Of a stretch of DNA of 64,000 bases, positions 49,922 to 63,000 are shown in pieces. Under the pieces are notes generated by a model that was given only the letters and a program-made list of their open reading frames with translations, had not been told where the DNA came from and searched no databases. The DNA comes from Ministeria vibrans ATCC 50519. Taxonomy: Eukaryota > Opisthokonta > Filasterea. The stretch is from assembly GCA_943704425.1 (NCBI GenBank), contig CALSCP010001674.1, positions 1 to 64,000 of the forward strand. Direction: 5' to 3'. Position numbers and translations under genes: made by a program. Numbering within the stretch: the first letter of the stretch is position 1; each line of letters opens with the position of its first letter.

Positions 49922-51045
49922 GTAATAATAATAGTAATAACAATAGTAATAATAATAATAATAGTAATATAATAATAATAATAATAATAAAAATAGCAGC
50001 AACAGCAATAGTAGTAATAATAATAATAATAATTATTATTATTATAATAATTAATTTAATAATAATAATTAAAATAATAATAAATTATTTTTCTACTTTC
50101 TCTCGATCCGCTATTGATTTCTATTAATTCTTATTTTTATTAATATTTGTAGTAAGGAAATGTTCACGCAACTAGTGTACCACGACTTCTGCAACTTTGG
50201 ACGGATTAGCATTGAACCGGCCGCGTCGGTGCATGAGCTGCTGCTGATTGCACTCGACGACCCCACCATCGTGTGCAGTGTTGATACGGAAGTGCCAAAG
50301 GAGGACATTGCGAAGGCAAGTCAAATACAAAGGGAACCTAGCTACACACTACACATTTCTTATTCTTTTCCTTTTGTTTAGTACCTCTCTGAATTGCTCG
50401 TGAGCAAAAGTTCAATGCTGTCCGACTACTTTTCCATTGACATTGATGAGACTGAGGGCACCCTCTCGTCATTGCCTGTCCTTCTCACTGACTATGTGCC
50501 CGACTTGGACCGTCTTCCTCATTTCATTCTGAGACTCGCCCGAAACGTAACACACTCTACTGTTCTGCAAGAGATCACAGTTGAACAGGAGTTTAATGTC
50601 TGTCTATTAAAAACAGGTGGACTGGGAAGAGGAAAAGGGCTGTTTCAAAGGCATTGCGCGCGAATTGGGCGTTTTCTACTCTATGCGACCCTCTCTGTTC
50701 ACCCCCGAAATGATCAACAACACGAACGAAGTACACTGCATTGCATTTGTTCTCCATGCACAAAGGCTCATGCGCGCTCACACTTTCTCATAGGTTGTAC
50801 CCGTGGTCGAGGTGGCTGATGGGACCTCCGACACCCATGTTCCTCCCACTGTGCCCATCAGTGGCGCCGGCTCTGTCTCCACCTCTGCGTCGTCCCTTGC
50901 CACTTGGAAATGGACCGTTGAGCACCTGATCTTCCGTGCCTTCCGCTCGCCTCTCTTCTCGCCCCCCGCTCGTTTCGCCAATGATCGCTCTGTCCTTCAG
51001 ATTGCCAGTCTACCCGAACTCTACAAAGTCTTTGAGCGCTGCTGA
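47213..51045 (+). CDS. MLH1: DNA mismatch repair protein MLH1
   Basis: Twelve exons (47213-47308, 47390-47527, 47705-47877, 47938-48166, 48232-48439, 48495-48643, 48713-49574, 49637-49745, 50153-50315, 50382-50546, 50617-50730, 50794-51045) join in phase to 885 residues. The GHKL ATPase motifs are intact: [23 protein letters not shown] and GFRGEALAS. The transducer domain follows ([31 protein letters not shown]). The C-terminal dimerisation domain ends in FERC, the invariant MLH1 terminus that reaches the PMS2 endonuclease site. MLH1 acts with a PMS partner in the nucleus to license strand incision after MutS finds a mismatch. The central linker is long (about 290 residues, Ser/Thr/Pro/Glu-rich). 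Two introns use GC-AG ends. Confidence 0.95.
48167..48231 (+). other. GC-AG intron in MLH1
   Basis: The donor reads AAG|GCAAGT and the acceptor GGTAG|GTGGGC. Only this cut keeps the MLH1 frame (SLKK then VGEKS). A GT donor six bases further on would shift the frame. Confidence 0.85.
49806..50092. repeat. Large (AAT)n array in an MLH1 intron
   Basis: Nearly 290 bases of TAA/AAT trinucleotides with AGT and AAC interruptions fill most of intron 8. The flanking ATTATTAATAAT segments are inverted copies of the array, so the intron RNA could fold back on itself. Confidence 0.9.
50316..50381 (+). other. Second GC-AG intron in MLH1
   Basis: The donor AAG|GCAAGT is identical to that of the first GC-AG intron; the acceptor is GTTTAG|TACCTC. 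The frame continues EDIAK then YLSELLVSK, as expected for the MLH1 C-terminal domain. Confidence 0.85.
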
Positions 51046-51126
51046 TGCAACCTCACACTGCAATTTTATCTCTCCTTGTTTACTATAATACAATTTGTAC
51101 ATGTCATCCCGTGCATCTTTTGACGA

Positions 51127-51753
51127 CTATTTGCGCTGCTCAATCAGCTTGCGAATTTGACCCCGCATCTCCGTCACATTGGCTGGTGTCACATTGGACA
51201 GTGACACGTCGCCAATCGGTACGTCTCCCGACTGGCACAATGCCCGGGTAATGGCCAACACGTAGACGCCGCAATCACGTCCATTTTGCTGGCGGGGTGT
51301 CGCACACAGCTGAAACGTCGACGAGTCCTCCACGCGCAACACTCTGGCAAGCTTCTGATGCACGCGTCGTGCCGCCTCAATGGCATACGAGCCCATAGAG
51401 TCAAAGTAAAAGAAGGCACGGGTCTCAGCCTCGTACGCCAGCAAGGCCCAGTGCGTGCCGCCCGCCGCAGTCGTCGATGAGTGATCGTTGATCGCCAAAA
51501 AAATGCGTTTTTTCGACCTCAACTGCAACGGCTCGAGAATCGCCTCAAGTTCTTCCGCAGACTCCATGAGGCCCATGAGAAAGGTGGTTTCCGGTCCAAC
51601 AAACGCAAGGTTGTCCGTGTAGCGCTCTTGCTCAAAATATTCAAACACAAATGCTATGCACATATCATTGAGCCAATCGCACTCCAGCAGGTCCACGTCG
51701 CGTCGTCTCAGCAACACACTATGGTAACTTAGTACAACATCATTGTCACACAT
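51127..51753 (-). CDS. SENP8: NEDD8-specific protease NEDP1/SENP8
   Basis: Single exon, 208 residues, near the usual ~212. The start is taken at 51753 because MCDNDVVLSYHSVLL aligns with the family N-terminus; an earlier in-frame ATG at 51804 is possible. The C48 cysteine-protease triad is complete: His101 (GGTHWALL), Asp118 (FYFDS) and Cys161 (GRDCGVYV), with the oxyanion Gln at 155-156 (RQQN). LAINDHSSTTAAGGTHW is characteristic of the SENP8 branch rather than SUMO proteases. The enzyme matures NEDD8 and removes it from cullins and other substrates. It is head to head with RPAP1, with 64 bases between the starts, so the promoter is shared. Confidence 0.93.
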   Translation of the reverse strand: MCDNDVVLSYHSVLLRRRDVDLLECDWLNDMCIAFVFEYFEQERYTDNLAFVGPETTFLMGLMESAEELEAILEPLQLRSKKRIFLAINDHSSTTAAGGTHWALLAYEAETRAFFYFDSMGSYAIEAARRVHQKLARVLRVEDSSTFQLCATPRQQNGRDCGVYVLAITRALCQSGDVPIGDVSLSNVTPANVTEMRGQIRKLIEQRK

Positions 51754-51817
51754 GTAAATACTATTAATTTTGTCTTGATTTGGTCTCAGTCTGACTATAA
51801 TCAATCACTTTTTCCTA
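51754..51817. promoter_or_regulatory. Very short bidirectional promoter, SENP8 / RPAP1
   Basis: Only 64 bases lie between the two start codons. They contain TCAGTCTGACT near 51786, related to the GACTGAGTC motif of other promoters here. 5' leaders must be minimal or overlap. Confidence 0.45.
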
Positions 51818-52096
51818 ATGTTTCGCCGACCTCGAGCCGACGACGATCTTGATGCTCTTGCGAAAGAGGTTGGCGCACCGATCAGCGTTGATGAATGACA
51901 GGGCGACTCACACACGTGCTTGCGCTCGTCTTTAGTTTATGGACGCCTCGGCAAAGCCAACGTATCGTGCGTCGCCTCGCGTTGTCCTGACCGAACGCCA
52001 GCCTGGCGATGCGCCCACCATTGACGACGCGCCCATGCCACCGCCCGCGAGTGGCAAGCAGTCTCTCTTTGCGCAGCGGCACCAGCGACAGCAGAC

Positions 52097-52135
<39 letters not shown>

Positions 52136-55100
52136 GGCGCAGCGTGCCAAGATCGACGCATCGCACGCTGCTCAGCAGCAGCCTGCGCCGCATGACTCCC
52201 AATCCCACTCACACGGAGCACCCTCTCCACCAACTCAACCGCAAAACCAGCAGCAATCGACGAGGACGGCCACGAAGAAGAAGAAGAAGCCATCACTGTT
52301 CGCTCAGCAGCGCCAGGCGGCTCGCGACGCGCACTCTTCCACTGCCGAACCCCAATCCGCCTCACCACCAACACCACCACCCTCATCGTCACAAGAACAA
52401 CCTCAGGCTCCTCAAGTCGCCGTCGTTGGCAAGGTACTCGAACGAAACACAGACAGCTTCACCTCGACTAGCTCCTCCTCTTCCGATCCACCACTCGTCT
52501 CCTCATGCGCCTCCGTTGTCGCACCTCACGTCATGACTCGCCTGACTCGTGGCTTTCCCACCATTGCACGTCTTACGGACGCCGAGTTGGCCGAGTCTCT
52601 GTCACGTCGTCGGTCCCCCGCAAAGAAACAGCCAAGTCTGTTTGCTCAGCAACAGTTTACCCTTCATCAAGTCAATCCCGACACGCCACTGCCTCAAGAG
52701 GAGTTCCATGGTGCTGTGGACTCGGCGCTTGTGGGTCAACACAGTCATCATGCGCAGGACGTAAGCAACAGTGTGGTGGGTGCAAGCACGGTCGTGAACG
52801 AGTCGGAAAAGACCGAAATCCATCGAGAGAATCTTGGCAAGGTCGCGTCCATGAGCGACGCAGAACGCGATCAAATGCGCAATGAGATTCTTGAAGTGGT
52901 ACCGCCAGGTTTGCAAGAGGCGCTTGCTCGACGACGAAGCAAGGCGAAGCAGCAACAGGAGAAGAGTGTCGAATCAAAGGGCAAAGGCAAATCGGTGACT
53001 TTTTCGAGTGAACCGGACGAAGAGAGACTGTACGAAAAGGAGGAAAAGGACTCGTCATCATCCATGTCGGTGACCAATAGTCCATCGGAGATTGTCGAGA
53101 AGATGCGTGAGGATGCAACTCGACAAGGCTGGCTCAACATGAACGACATGGAGACGGGCAAGCTGGCGTGGACTCACGAGGCGACCGTCGCCAGTGCAGG
53201 CGATGCTGTCACGCCCAGCGAGGATACCCATCCGGCTCTTGCACAAGTGGCACAGCTGCGATTTGATTTTCATGGCTATATTCTGACGGGCACAGCGCGC
53301 GAGGAGAGCGAGCCGGTGCACACGGGACTGCACCACCACGGCCGCGAGCCTGACCGACCAGGCTACACCGTGCACGAGCTCATTCTACTCAGCCGCAGTC
53401 GAAATGGTGCGCAGAAAAGCATTGCGTTGTCGACTTTGGCAGCCATTGCGGAGCGTGCACGCGAGGACAGTCGTGACGATGTGCTCTTGCTCGTCTCATT
53501 AACTGGCGCTGCCTTTTCGGCTCGTCTCGCTCTTGACGAACGTTCGCTCACTGTAATTGCGGCGGGCGCCCGTCTTCTCGCTTGTCTCGCACGCGCCGAA
53601 GACAGTTCGGTTGAAAAGGCATCCACCGACACCAATGCACTGGTGTTTGCACAGTCTCTTGCGGCGGCCAAGGCAGCGGCGGCTTTCAACGAAGACGAAG
53701 ACGACCCAGCGACCCTTTGTTCCGTCACCCTTCTGGACGGTCTCTTGCAAATGCGCACCGCTGAGCGCATGCGCTTTCTGCTTGAAGTGCGACGTGAGGA
53801 ACTGCCGCCAGAGACTACCGATGATCTGGTGGACGTGCTGGCGTCGCTGTGTGTGCACAGTGTCGACGGTGCAGCAAAAGTCATTGGGTGCGATCGGCTC
53901 TTGCTTGTCTGTGCTGTGCACCTGACGCGTCCCGGCCGCGTCCGCTGGCGTGTCTTGCGTCTCCTACGCCTCATGTGTGCTGCCGGAGGACAGGGCGTTG
54001 CACGTGAGCTCGTCTCTGACTATGGCATTGCCGAGCGCATTTTGCCACTCTTGCTCGAATGTGTCTCGCTGGTTGATCCGCACGAGAGTCCGCAAGCAAC
54101 CGAGTGTGCGCGCCAAGAGGCCTTTCGTCTGTGGGCCGTCTTCTGTCGCTATGGCCTTCTGGCGGGTCCTGTCGCCGACTTGTACGCGCCTGTATTTTGC
54201 GAGGGAGCTCTCTCGCCCTCACGAACGCAGTACAGCGATGCGTCGCGCGTTGCTGCTCTTCACTGCATTGAACAGATTGCGTTTGCCGCAGCGCATCCCT
54301 TGGAACAGTTCCCGCCCGAGGGACTCCTATGGTCGCACGTCGACGGTCTGCTGCCGTCCATTGTTCAGCTGTGGACGACCAGGGGTGTGTCGAGTGCTGT
54401 TTTGCATGCGTGTGCTCTCGCATGTGCTGCTATCGTGGAACACACTCCTGCGGGCCTCACACACCCTTTGAGTGTGTTCACGCGCATCTTTGACACACTC
54501 TTGTTGCTCACCAAAGATGAGCCTGTCTGGCCCTGGTCCTATGTGCGTCTGTCGCGGGTCTGTCTCGAGCACATGAGGGATGCCCACCACGAGTGCGTGG
54601 TTGCCTTTCGCTTGCATCTGACCACCGTGTTTACTGTGGGCACTGCTCAGGCAGACGCGGATGTGGCGTGTCTCAGTGAATTTGTACGAGTGGGCACTCT
54701 CCTTGACGACACAAACGAAAAAAACATTGCCGCGCAAGTGTGGTCGACTAGTGTCAACATTCTCGCGTGTGCTCGTGCCGGCGACGAACACATTGTCGAG
54801 TGGCTCTTACATCATGTCATTCTCGACGATCGATTCCTCCTGTCGCGTCCTTCGTCCTTCAACGAGACCATCGAATCGAGCGCCTGGGACGTCACCGAAC
54901 GCGCTGTGCCACTCTCCCAGGGCGACACCAAGAGTGTATCGAGCCTGCGAGAGTCGCTCTCCGACTATTTTCTGGGCGGCCTTGTGGGCGATCGTGCTCA
55001 GCAACATCGAAGCAAGACTGTGTGGCCTCTGCGTCAGTTTGCCGGTGTGCGTGCGACGTCGCTTCTGCCGTGCTCTGCTTATTGGGCTCTCATTCCACTT

Positions 55101-55952
55101 GAGCTTGCGTACGACTACGTAAACACTCAGGGGGTCTCCATGGAACGCCCGTTGGCCGCCGACAACACTCTGGCCGTCGTCACGGCCGCTCTGCAGTTTC
55201 TCTACGAGTGTTGCACGCGACATGGTCTTGCCGCCTCCGCCGAACCGGGTCTTTGCATCGCTACTCTCAGCAAGGTTTTTCTGCTCAGCTCGTCGCTCTT
55301 CACCGAACCCAAAGTGCACGCGCTACTTGCATCGCTGCTCGTCTTGTTTGCATCTACTCCCTCTGCGACGGCATTCTTTCCCGCTGGGCCCTATGAGGAT
55401 GTCTACCGTGCGCTGCTGGATCACTTTAACAGTGTTGCCAATGGCAACACTCTATTCACCGCCTACCTCTTTTACCCGCTGCGCCAGTGCTGTCCGCCCC
55501 TTCTACGCGCTCGTCTTTATCGCGAAGACGAAGACTCTCTTCTCACCTACTTGCATGCGCGCGGAGCAACGACGCTCTGTTGGAGTCTGCGCGAGCACAG
55601 TGACCCGCCCGAACGTGACCTGGTCCTCCTCACGTCCCTCGTGGCGCTCCTTGCGCGTCGAGGTCTCCCCTTGCTTCTCGAACGCGCTCCCTTGCTCTTC
55701 TCCATGGCACTTTATCACGTGGCACGAGCGCTCTTTGACGAAGACAGTGTGGTGCGAGAGCCACTTTTGAAGCTGGTGCGGCAGCAATGGAAGAAGGTAA
55801 TTTTTTAGTGAGTGAGTGAGTGAGGTGGAGTGTGCGTTTGACATTGTTTTTCGTTTTAGGATTTGGTGGATCATTTGGTGTGGTGCGATTGGACTGTGCC
55901 GCTGGCGGTACCTCTGGCGCGTCGGAGTGAGCCTGTCTTAGGTTGTTTTTAA
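51818..55952 (+). CDS. RPAP1: RNA polymerase II-associated protein RPAP1
   Basis: Exons 51818-51868, 51936-55796 and 55860-55952 join in phase to 1,334 residues. The N-terminus MFRRPRADDDLDALAKE is followed by repeated KxSLFAQ motifs (KQSLFAQR, KPSLFAQQ, QPSLFAQQ), the RPAP1_N hallmark. The conserved central box contains RFDFHGYIL and, further on, HTGLHHHG and PGYTVHELILLSRS, as in RPAP1_C. The remaining ~800 residues are helical, HEAT-like. RPAP1 helps assemble or import RNA polymerase II and links it to Mediator and chaperones. A CAG-coded glutamine run (52098-52133) and a Ser/Pro/Gln-rich segment lengthen the N-terminal region. The tiny first exon is inferred from a good ATG and splice pair; translation could instead start at 51939. 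Confidence 0.9.
52098..52133 (+). repeat. (CAG)12 polyglutamine run in RPAP1
   Basis: Twelve CAG codons in a row, encoding polyglutamine between the first and second SLFAQ motifs. Pure CAG, so likely length-variable. Confidence 0.95.
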
Positions 55953-56044
55953 CTTAACTACAAGCCCTTAATCCAGACATTTAAGAGCAACCGTCACGCC
56001 TTCGTATTTTAATAAAGGCATCTTGTCAATTTGCATTTTGTACG

Positions 56045-56927
56045 TTACTCTGTGTTTGGCCGCTTAAAGAGCGCAAAAACGCCAGCAAAGCCCAACAGAC
56101 CTCCATCGCCGTGAATAACAAGCTCACCGACAGCATAGGCAGCGGCAGGCAGACGCAAACCGGCGACAATGGCACGCCAGGTGGTCTCTGTCGTTACGAC
56201 AGTGTACTCGCTCAGCGCACTCGAGTGCTCAGGCACCATTGTCGCTTCAAAGGAACTGACATTGGTGACACAGATCGACTCACGTATGTGCAAGAGGACA
56301 TGTTGGTGGGTGTCGGTGAAAAAGAAGCGCACGCGTACGTTGGTCGAGGCACTCGCGAGTGCGTCCAGTGTACAGGCCATCAGACGAAAAATGGTCTCGA
56401 GCGGTAGTCGTTCCACCGCACTTTGAATCTAAAGTAAAGTTGTTGGCGTCCAGGTGACTGTTGATTTCATCTCGCGTGCAAACAATACCTTGTCACGCGA
56501 CGGCTCGAGGATTGCGACTTCACTGGCCTCGAGCGCACAGGTGAGGAGGTAGTTGCGGCCATTGGCACTCGTGTAGTAGGCGGCAAGGGAACGCAATGCG
56601 TCCGCATACGCTTGACGAACTCGACTCAGGTCCGCGGGAGAGAGCGAAGGAGTAAGCAGGAGTGACTCAAGCAGCGTCACAGCCCATTGGTCACCCGATC
56701 GACTGTTTTCCTGACGCGCACTCTGAGCCTGAGCAAGCACACTCGCAGAGGAGCCCCCGCAGAGACGAAGCAGTCGGGCAGCCGTGTCAGAGCGAGGAAG
56801 AGGGTCCAGTTCGCTCGCAAACCCACTAAACCTGGAGGGGGGAAAGAGAGAAAAGGAGTTAAAAAGGTGCGGCCAAAGTGAACAACAATGCACACAATAC
56901 TAACACTACTTCTACTACTTCAAATAC

Positions 56928-57019
<92 letters not shown>

Positions 57020-60000
57020 TCATTACTTGTGCAGTGGGTGCGATGGAGCTGAGCTTGGACGAAGGACCGTCGGGTCGACGGAGAGTGTGGCGAGGGGGCG
57101 GGGTCCCGGACGAGGGGGCGCAACGGGGCGTGAGGCGGGACGCGGACGAGGCGCTGCGACGGGCCGACGGGTCGCCACGACCTCTTCGGGTGTGGGCTCG
57201 GGTTTGACGAGCGCCGTTTCGGCCGCTCGACGCGCTTCTTCCTGCTTCGTCAAGAGAGTGGCACTCTCTTGCTCAGTGCGCTCTCGCAGACGATTCATAG
57301 CGCGCTGCAGGCGCTCTTCCTCCCGTGCCGACGCAGCCGCTGCTCGCTCCGCCTCTTCCGTCGCCTCGCGTGCCTTTCGCTCCACCTCAGCCTGTTCCGC
57401 CGCTGCCTGCTCCTCCGCAGCCCGCGTGGCCGCAGCCGCTTCTTCATTCGCAAGGCGCTTTGCCTCGGCCAATCGTTCCCGCTCCGCTTCCACAGCCTGC
57501 TTCTCGGCCGCCTCACGCTCACGTGCTTCCTGTTTCTCACGCTCCACACGCTCCTTCTCCTCCTTCTTTTCCCGCGCCGCCCGTTCCTTCTCCTCCTTCT
57601 TCTCCCGCACCAATCGTTCCTTCTCTTCCTTCTTCTCCCGCGCCACTCGCTCCTTCTCCGCTTTCTTCAGCCCCTTCGTCTTGCGCCCCACACTCTCCCC
57701 TTCCATCTCCGTCTCCTTCGCCATATCCTGAGCTTCCCTCTCCTCCTCCTCATCCTCCTCCGCCTTCTTCTCTTCATGCTCCCGCTGCTGCTTCTGCTGC
57801 TGCTCTTCCTCTTCTTCCAGCTCCTTCAATCGCTTCTTCTCACGTTTCTCCAACAGTTGACGTTTCTCCCGCTCCATCTCGGCAGCGCGTCGTCGTTTGA
57901 TCTCCTCTTCCTCCAAACTCACGCGAGCCGAAGCAGTCTCCACTACTTCTTCCTGCTGCACCTGCTTGGGTCGTCGCGCACGAGACGGTTGCCTTACCAC
58001 TGCCGCTGCTCTACCCACAGCAGCAGCAGCAGTAGCAGGAGCAGCAGGAGACGTCGCAGCCTTCGCAGTCGTGTTGGGGGAGTACCCACCAGCAGTGCCA
58101 CGACTCAACGAAGCGGTGCGCACTCGCATCTCAACGGTCGCGTCGCGTCGCAGGGGCTCTAACAGTGCCAGTTGAACCATGAGCTTCTGGATTGCTTCGG
58201 CGTTCTTCTCAGACCCACCCGTCTCAGTCGCATTGCCGTTCGCGTCCTCAAGTGCGTCGGCCATGCGCAAAACATTGATCTGCTCCAGAATGGTGTTCAC
58301 CTTGAACTGCTGTCGCTCAATGAGTCGCGTCACAGCAAGAATCTGCAAAGGAAGATCGCGCACACAACGCTCAGCAGGGTACCAGTCGGGCGGGCGCAGA
58401 CAGCCGGGCGCAAAGACAATGCCCAGTGCCTTGCTGTCCATGAGGTTGTGCTTGCCGTGCTGTGCCACGCGCACCAGATGATAGATGAGCACCTCAAGCG
58501 TCAGGTAGTTCTCGCGCGGCAAGCACTGGCACACCTGATAAAGCGCACTATACGACTGCTCCACTGACAGGTCGCCTGTGACGCTACGCAACAGGTCATC
58601 GTACTGCTCGTAAGCAATGACTGGCTCGGGGAGCTCGCGGAACCACGACTTTAGCATGGCACAGAGCACTGGCACCGGCACCTCGTCAAAGTCCACGGCA
58701 TCAACGCCGCGTCGCTCGAGTACTCGCTTGAGCTCCTCAATGGCCGAGTGCTGTGCTGGCTTGCGGTACACGCCAGCCGTGTAGAGACCGTTCTTGTCGA
58801 TGGCCGCAACGGCAAGCGAAAGCAGTGGCGACACAAACACGCCCTTGTTGGGGTCCGACTGGCGCCGCAGAGATACCTTGAAATAGCGCCCTTTCGCACC
58901 GCCTTTGAGCATGCCCCACAGACGTCGCTTGTTGTTACCACCTCCGCCACTGCCACCACCGCTCATCGCTCGAATGCTGTCCAACTCACTTCCATTGGTT
59001 GACTGCTCGTGTGCCTCCTCCCCCTCCTGCTGTTGTTGCTGTTGTGCGTCCTTGCCTTCGCGCGTCCGCCCATGGTCCGCACGACACGTGTGCACCGTCA
59101 ACACCTGACACTTGGCATGACAGGCAAACTTGCACAGCCGACACAACACATAGCGTTCAAGGAATCCCACCATACGATCGCAGTGCTCACACACAGTGCG
59201 AATCCCGTAGTGGGCCGCGACAAACTCATGACCATTGTGCGAGAAGATGCTCGTCGCCTCAGTGCCCCTCTTCTTCTTACCATTGGTCTTGGTGACCTTG
59301 TTCCTCAGTCGTTGTCCGAGTCCCGTCGACAGCGCCGCGCCTTCACCCGCCACCGTCGACCGCTTGCTCTTCTTCGACACATTCTCACCCGCACGCTCCA
59401 ATACGAGTCCACTCGACGTCACCACCGTGCCCAGTGACTTGCGACGGTCCAAGACCGGCCGTGCGTCCTCTTCTTCTTCTCCTTCTTCTTCTTCTTCTTC
59501 CAAATCCGCTTCCTCATCCACTTCCCCCACTTCTTCATCTTCCTCATCATTATCTTCGCCCTCTTCCCCCACTTCACCCAACTCGGTGCTCTCGTCTCCC
59601 TCTTTGGTATAGTTGTCTCCTTCAACCACTTCACGAAACTTCACAAGCGCTTCAGCAGCCGGTCGTGCGCCAGACGGTGGCGGTGGCGGGATCATGGGCA
59701 CCCGTTTCTTGGATGGAACCTTGGCACGCAGCATGGGTACCGAGGGCGGGCGGAAACGACGGGTCTCCAACAAAATCGCACGGAACGCCTCCTTGACACG
59801 CGCCACCACCTGAAGACGCACGTCGGACACAACTTTCTTCTCGGCACACACCTGCATCGTGATGTGTCCCATGCGCTCGACCATCTCGTCCATTGCCACG
59901 CACACATCGACCGTCATGGTCGTCGCACACACCACTTCGTTGTGGTAGCGGCGAAGTGCCACGCCAGTCAAATAGTCGACGTCCTCGGCTTCGGGTACCA

Positions 60001-63000
60001 GCTCCGTACTGAGAATGAACGCCCGCTGTTCATCCGAGCTAGCGCCCAGATTCTCATCGTCGTCCTCTTCGGTGGGAAACTCCAGCGCGCGCTTCAACAT
60101 AGCCTTTTGAAATTTTTCAACATGCTCGAGGCTTTTAAGGGCAAAATCGTCAAATTCGGGCTCATTGACAAGCTCGTGTAGCGTCAAAATCGACGGATGA
60201 ACCGTGTTGCGTTGAAGTAATCGCTGTGAGCGGGCTCGTCGCAGTTCAACCATACGCATTGCCTTCTCAATGGCAGCATTTTTGGGAGCGGCGACAGAGG
60301 GGGAGGCAGATGGTATTGCGGCAGCAGAGGAGGAGGGAAAGACGGTAGGTGAGCGGTTGTTCGCGCCACTGTTGTTGTTCAGGTCGAGTGTGGACGGACC
60401 CTTGCCGGCCGAAACTATCGTTGCCGTGGTGGCTACTACGCCTTCAACCTGCTCCTCCTCGTCGTCGTCCGAGTCCGCCGATTTGCGCAGCGCTGCCGGT
60501 GGAAGGTAGCTCGGGGCACGATTAGGCTTCTTGCGTGCCCGTGCTGTGCCGGCACACGTTTTCATGTTCTCGCGACAGCCCATGTGGCACACATGATAAC
60601 AGACGCCGCACTGGGCGGCATGACGGCGCTGCAAGAGGGGCACGTCACAGACGACACAAGGCACCGCCACACGCACCATGATGACGTCGTAGACATGGCC
60701 ACTGCTATTGTCCACATGAAAGCCATGAGCAATCGAGCCGACCTTCTTGGTCGCGGGGCCACCAAGCGGTGCCAATCGACCTGTAGGTACATTTTTACGG
60801 GAGGTTCGGGGAGAGTGTGACGGGCTTGAGCGTGCCGAGCCAACGCTCTCAACCGAGAGGGGACGCGGCGGACCCTTCAACAAGCGATTGAGAGACGTCG
60901 CTGAAGTACCACCACCACCACCACCACCACCGGTAGCGGCCGTTCGAAAGGATTGCGGTCGGGCGGGACTCGTCGCTTTTGCGGTGTTGCTGATCGTCGC
61001 ACTGCTTGTGGACAATGAAGCAGCCTCCAACTCCTGCTCATCGCGGTTGATACTGAGCGCACTGCCAGTGAGTAGCATTTGAGTGCGCTCGGCCACCGTC
61101 GACATGCGAGGCACTTTGAAAGCCGCCCTCAGGTCGCTGTTAATCGAGTCGTTCGACGACGCAACCCGACTCATGGGTGACGAGTCGGACATGTCCGGCT
61201 CGGCCTGCGTGCCCTGAATGAGTCGACAAGTCACACGCGCAGCGCTCAGAGATGGTGACGTAACGGGTGACGCAGTCGACACCATGGTCACCGAAGTGAC
61301 ATTCACCTGAAGTGCTTCGTCCTCCTCCAACACATATGCATTGCTCTCTTCGACTGCCGCAGCTGCCATCCCATCCTCGGTTGCCTCACTACTGTCAACC
61401 ACGTCGGCTGTTGCTTCACGGTTCGCGTCTTTCGCTGCTTCAGTCCCCTTTTCGTTTGTGACGGTAGCCGTCGATGCAACAGACACGCTCGAGCTGAAAG
61501 GCGCTTCGCCCGAATCGTCACAAAAGTCCATGTTGCCAAGGGAGCCCAAGGAATCGTGGCGTTCCGCATCCTGATTTAGCGCCTCGCCTAGAACAGTAAG
61601 GGTCGCAGGAATATGCGAGAGTCGGTTGGCGTTGGCGTGCTGAGCTCGCGCCGCATCTGAGCTTCCGTCGTCGTCACGTTTGCGCGGATCCATCGCACCC
61701 AGAATGGTCTTCATCCTCTTGCGCAGTTGCGGCGGTGCCACCTTATTCATAATCTTGTTTCGCCGTCCACCACCAGCGGCAGTGGCAGTGCCCGACTTTA
61801 AGGCTGTCGAAGGGGACTTTGAGTCGTCGCCATCGGAAAGGCATGAGCGGTCCTCGGATGTGTCACCGAGCGGCGCTCGTTCCTTGCTCGTGCTGCTATC
61901 GTCAAGATCAAGCAGACGGGGATCGGAGCGGTTGCGACGGTGTCCAAAACGACGCCAGCCCTTGAGATGTTGAGGTGCCTTGTAGACAAGAACCTCCGAG
62001 CTGTTGCTCATGGTCTGAACGACGGGCAGTTTTCCATCGCTGCCACCGCTTTCGATACCATCAGCGCTCGCATTGGAGCTGCGTGGCGAGTGGAGATCCG
62101 ACGACGCGAGGTCATCACCACGCATGAGCTCATCGCCCATCGTGTGGCGGTGATGCACGGTCGACGTGTCGCCCTTTTCAAGGCGCTTCTGAGCACGACG
62201 CAGTCTTTCCTTTGCCATGCGACGCTCCTCACGCTCTGCAGCGGCCGCCAGCTCAAGTTCCGCCTGACGGTGCACCTCCTCTTCGCGTTGTTGCTGCAAA
62301 ATTTGCAGTTCGCGCTCGCGCTCGGCCAGACGTAGTGCCTCCTGCTCCATGAGTTGCTGACGATGGAGTGCGGCAGCGCGTCGCTCGGCCTCGCGCTGTT
62401 CGCGCTCAGCTTGAAGGCGTGCCTCTTCGGCAAGACGCTCCGCTTCGAGTGCCGCAAGACGTGCCTCCTCCTCAGCCTTGCAGCGCGCCATTTCCGCTTC
62501 GTGCCACAGCCGAGCAAGCTGAGCCATGGCGAGTCGCATGCGCCACCACGACTGCAGCTGAATGGCGGCGTCGAGTTCGCAGCGAAGCATCTCGGCGTGC
62601 TGGCGCGCGCGACGGCCACGCGTGTACGCTTGAAAAACAATGGCAGCGCGACGCATACTGAGAAAGCGCTGACGCTGCAAGTGTGCACGGTAGCCGCGCT
62701 GAATGATCATGGCGGCGGACATGAGACGACTCTGAAGCATGGTGTCGAGAAAGTCGCAGAGTTGCTGGCGCATAAAAATGCGCGTCTTGCCGACCTGATA
62801 CGGGGGAAAACTTGTGTCCACGGAGGCGTCGGGCAGACGACTGAGCAAAGGTGGCACGCGCTGCATAAGCTGATCAATGGGTGCCTTTCTCACTTCGCCA
62901 CGACGGCGCAGCAGTACGTAGAAGCGCGAGGCAAACGCTTCAAACGAGAGACGGGTGGGGTAGCCGGCGCGCCGGATGCGTGTCGTCTCCTGGACGCCAC

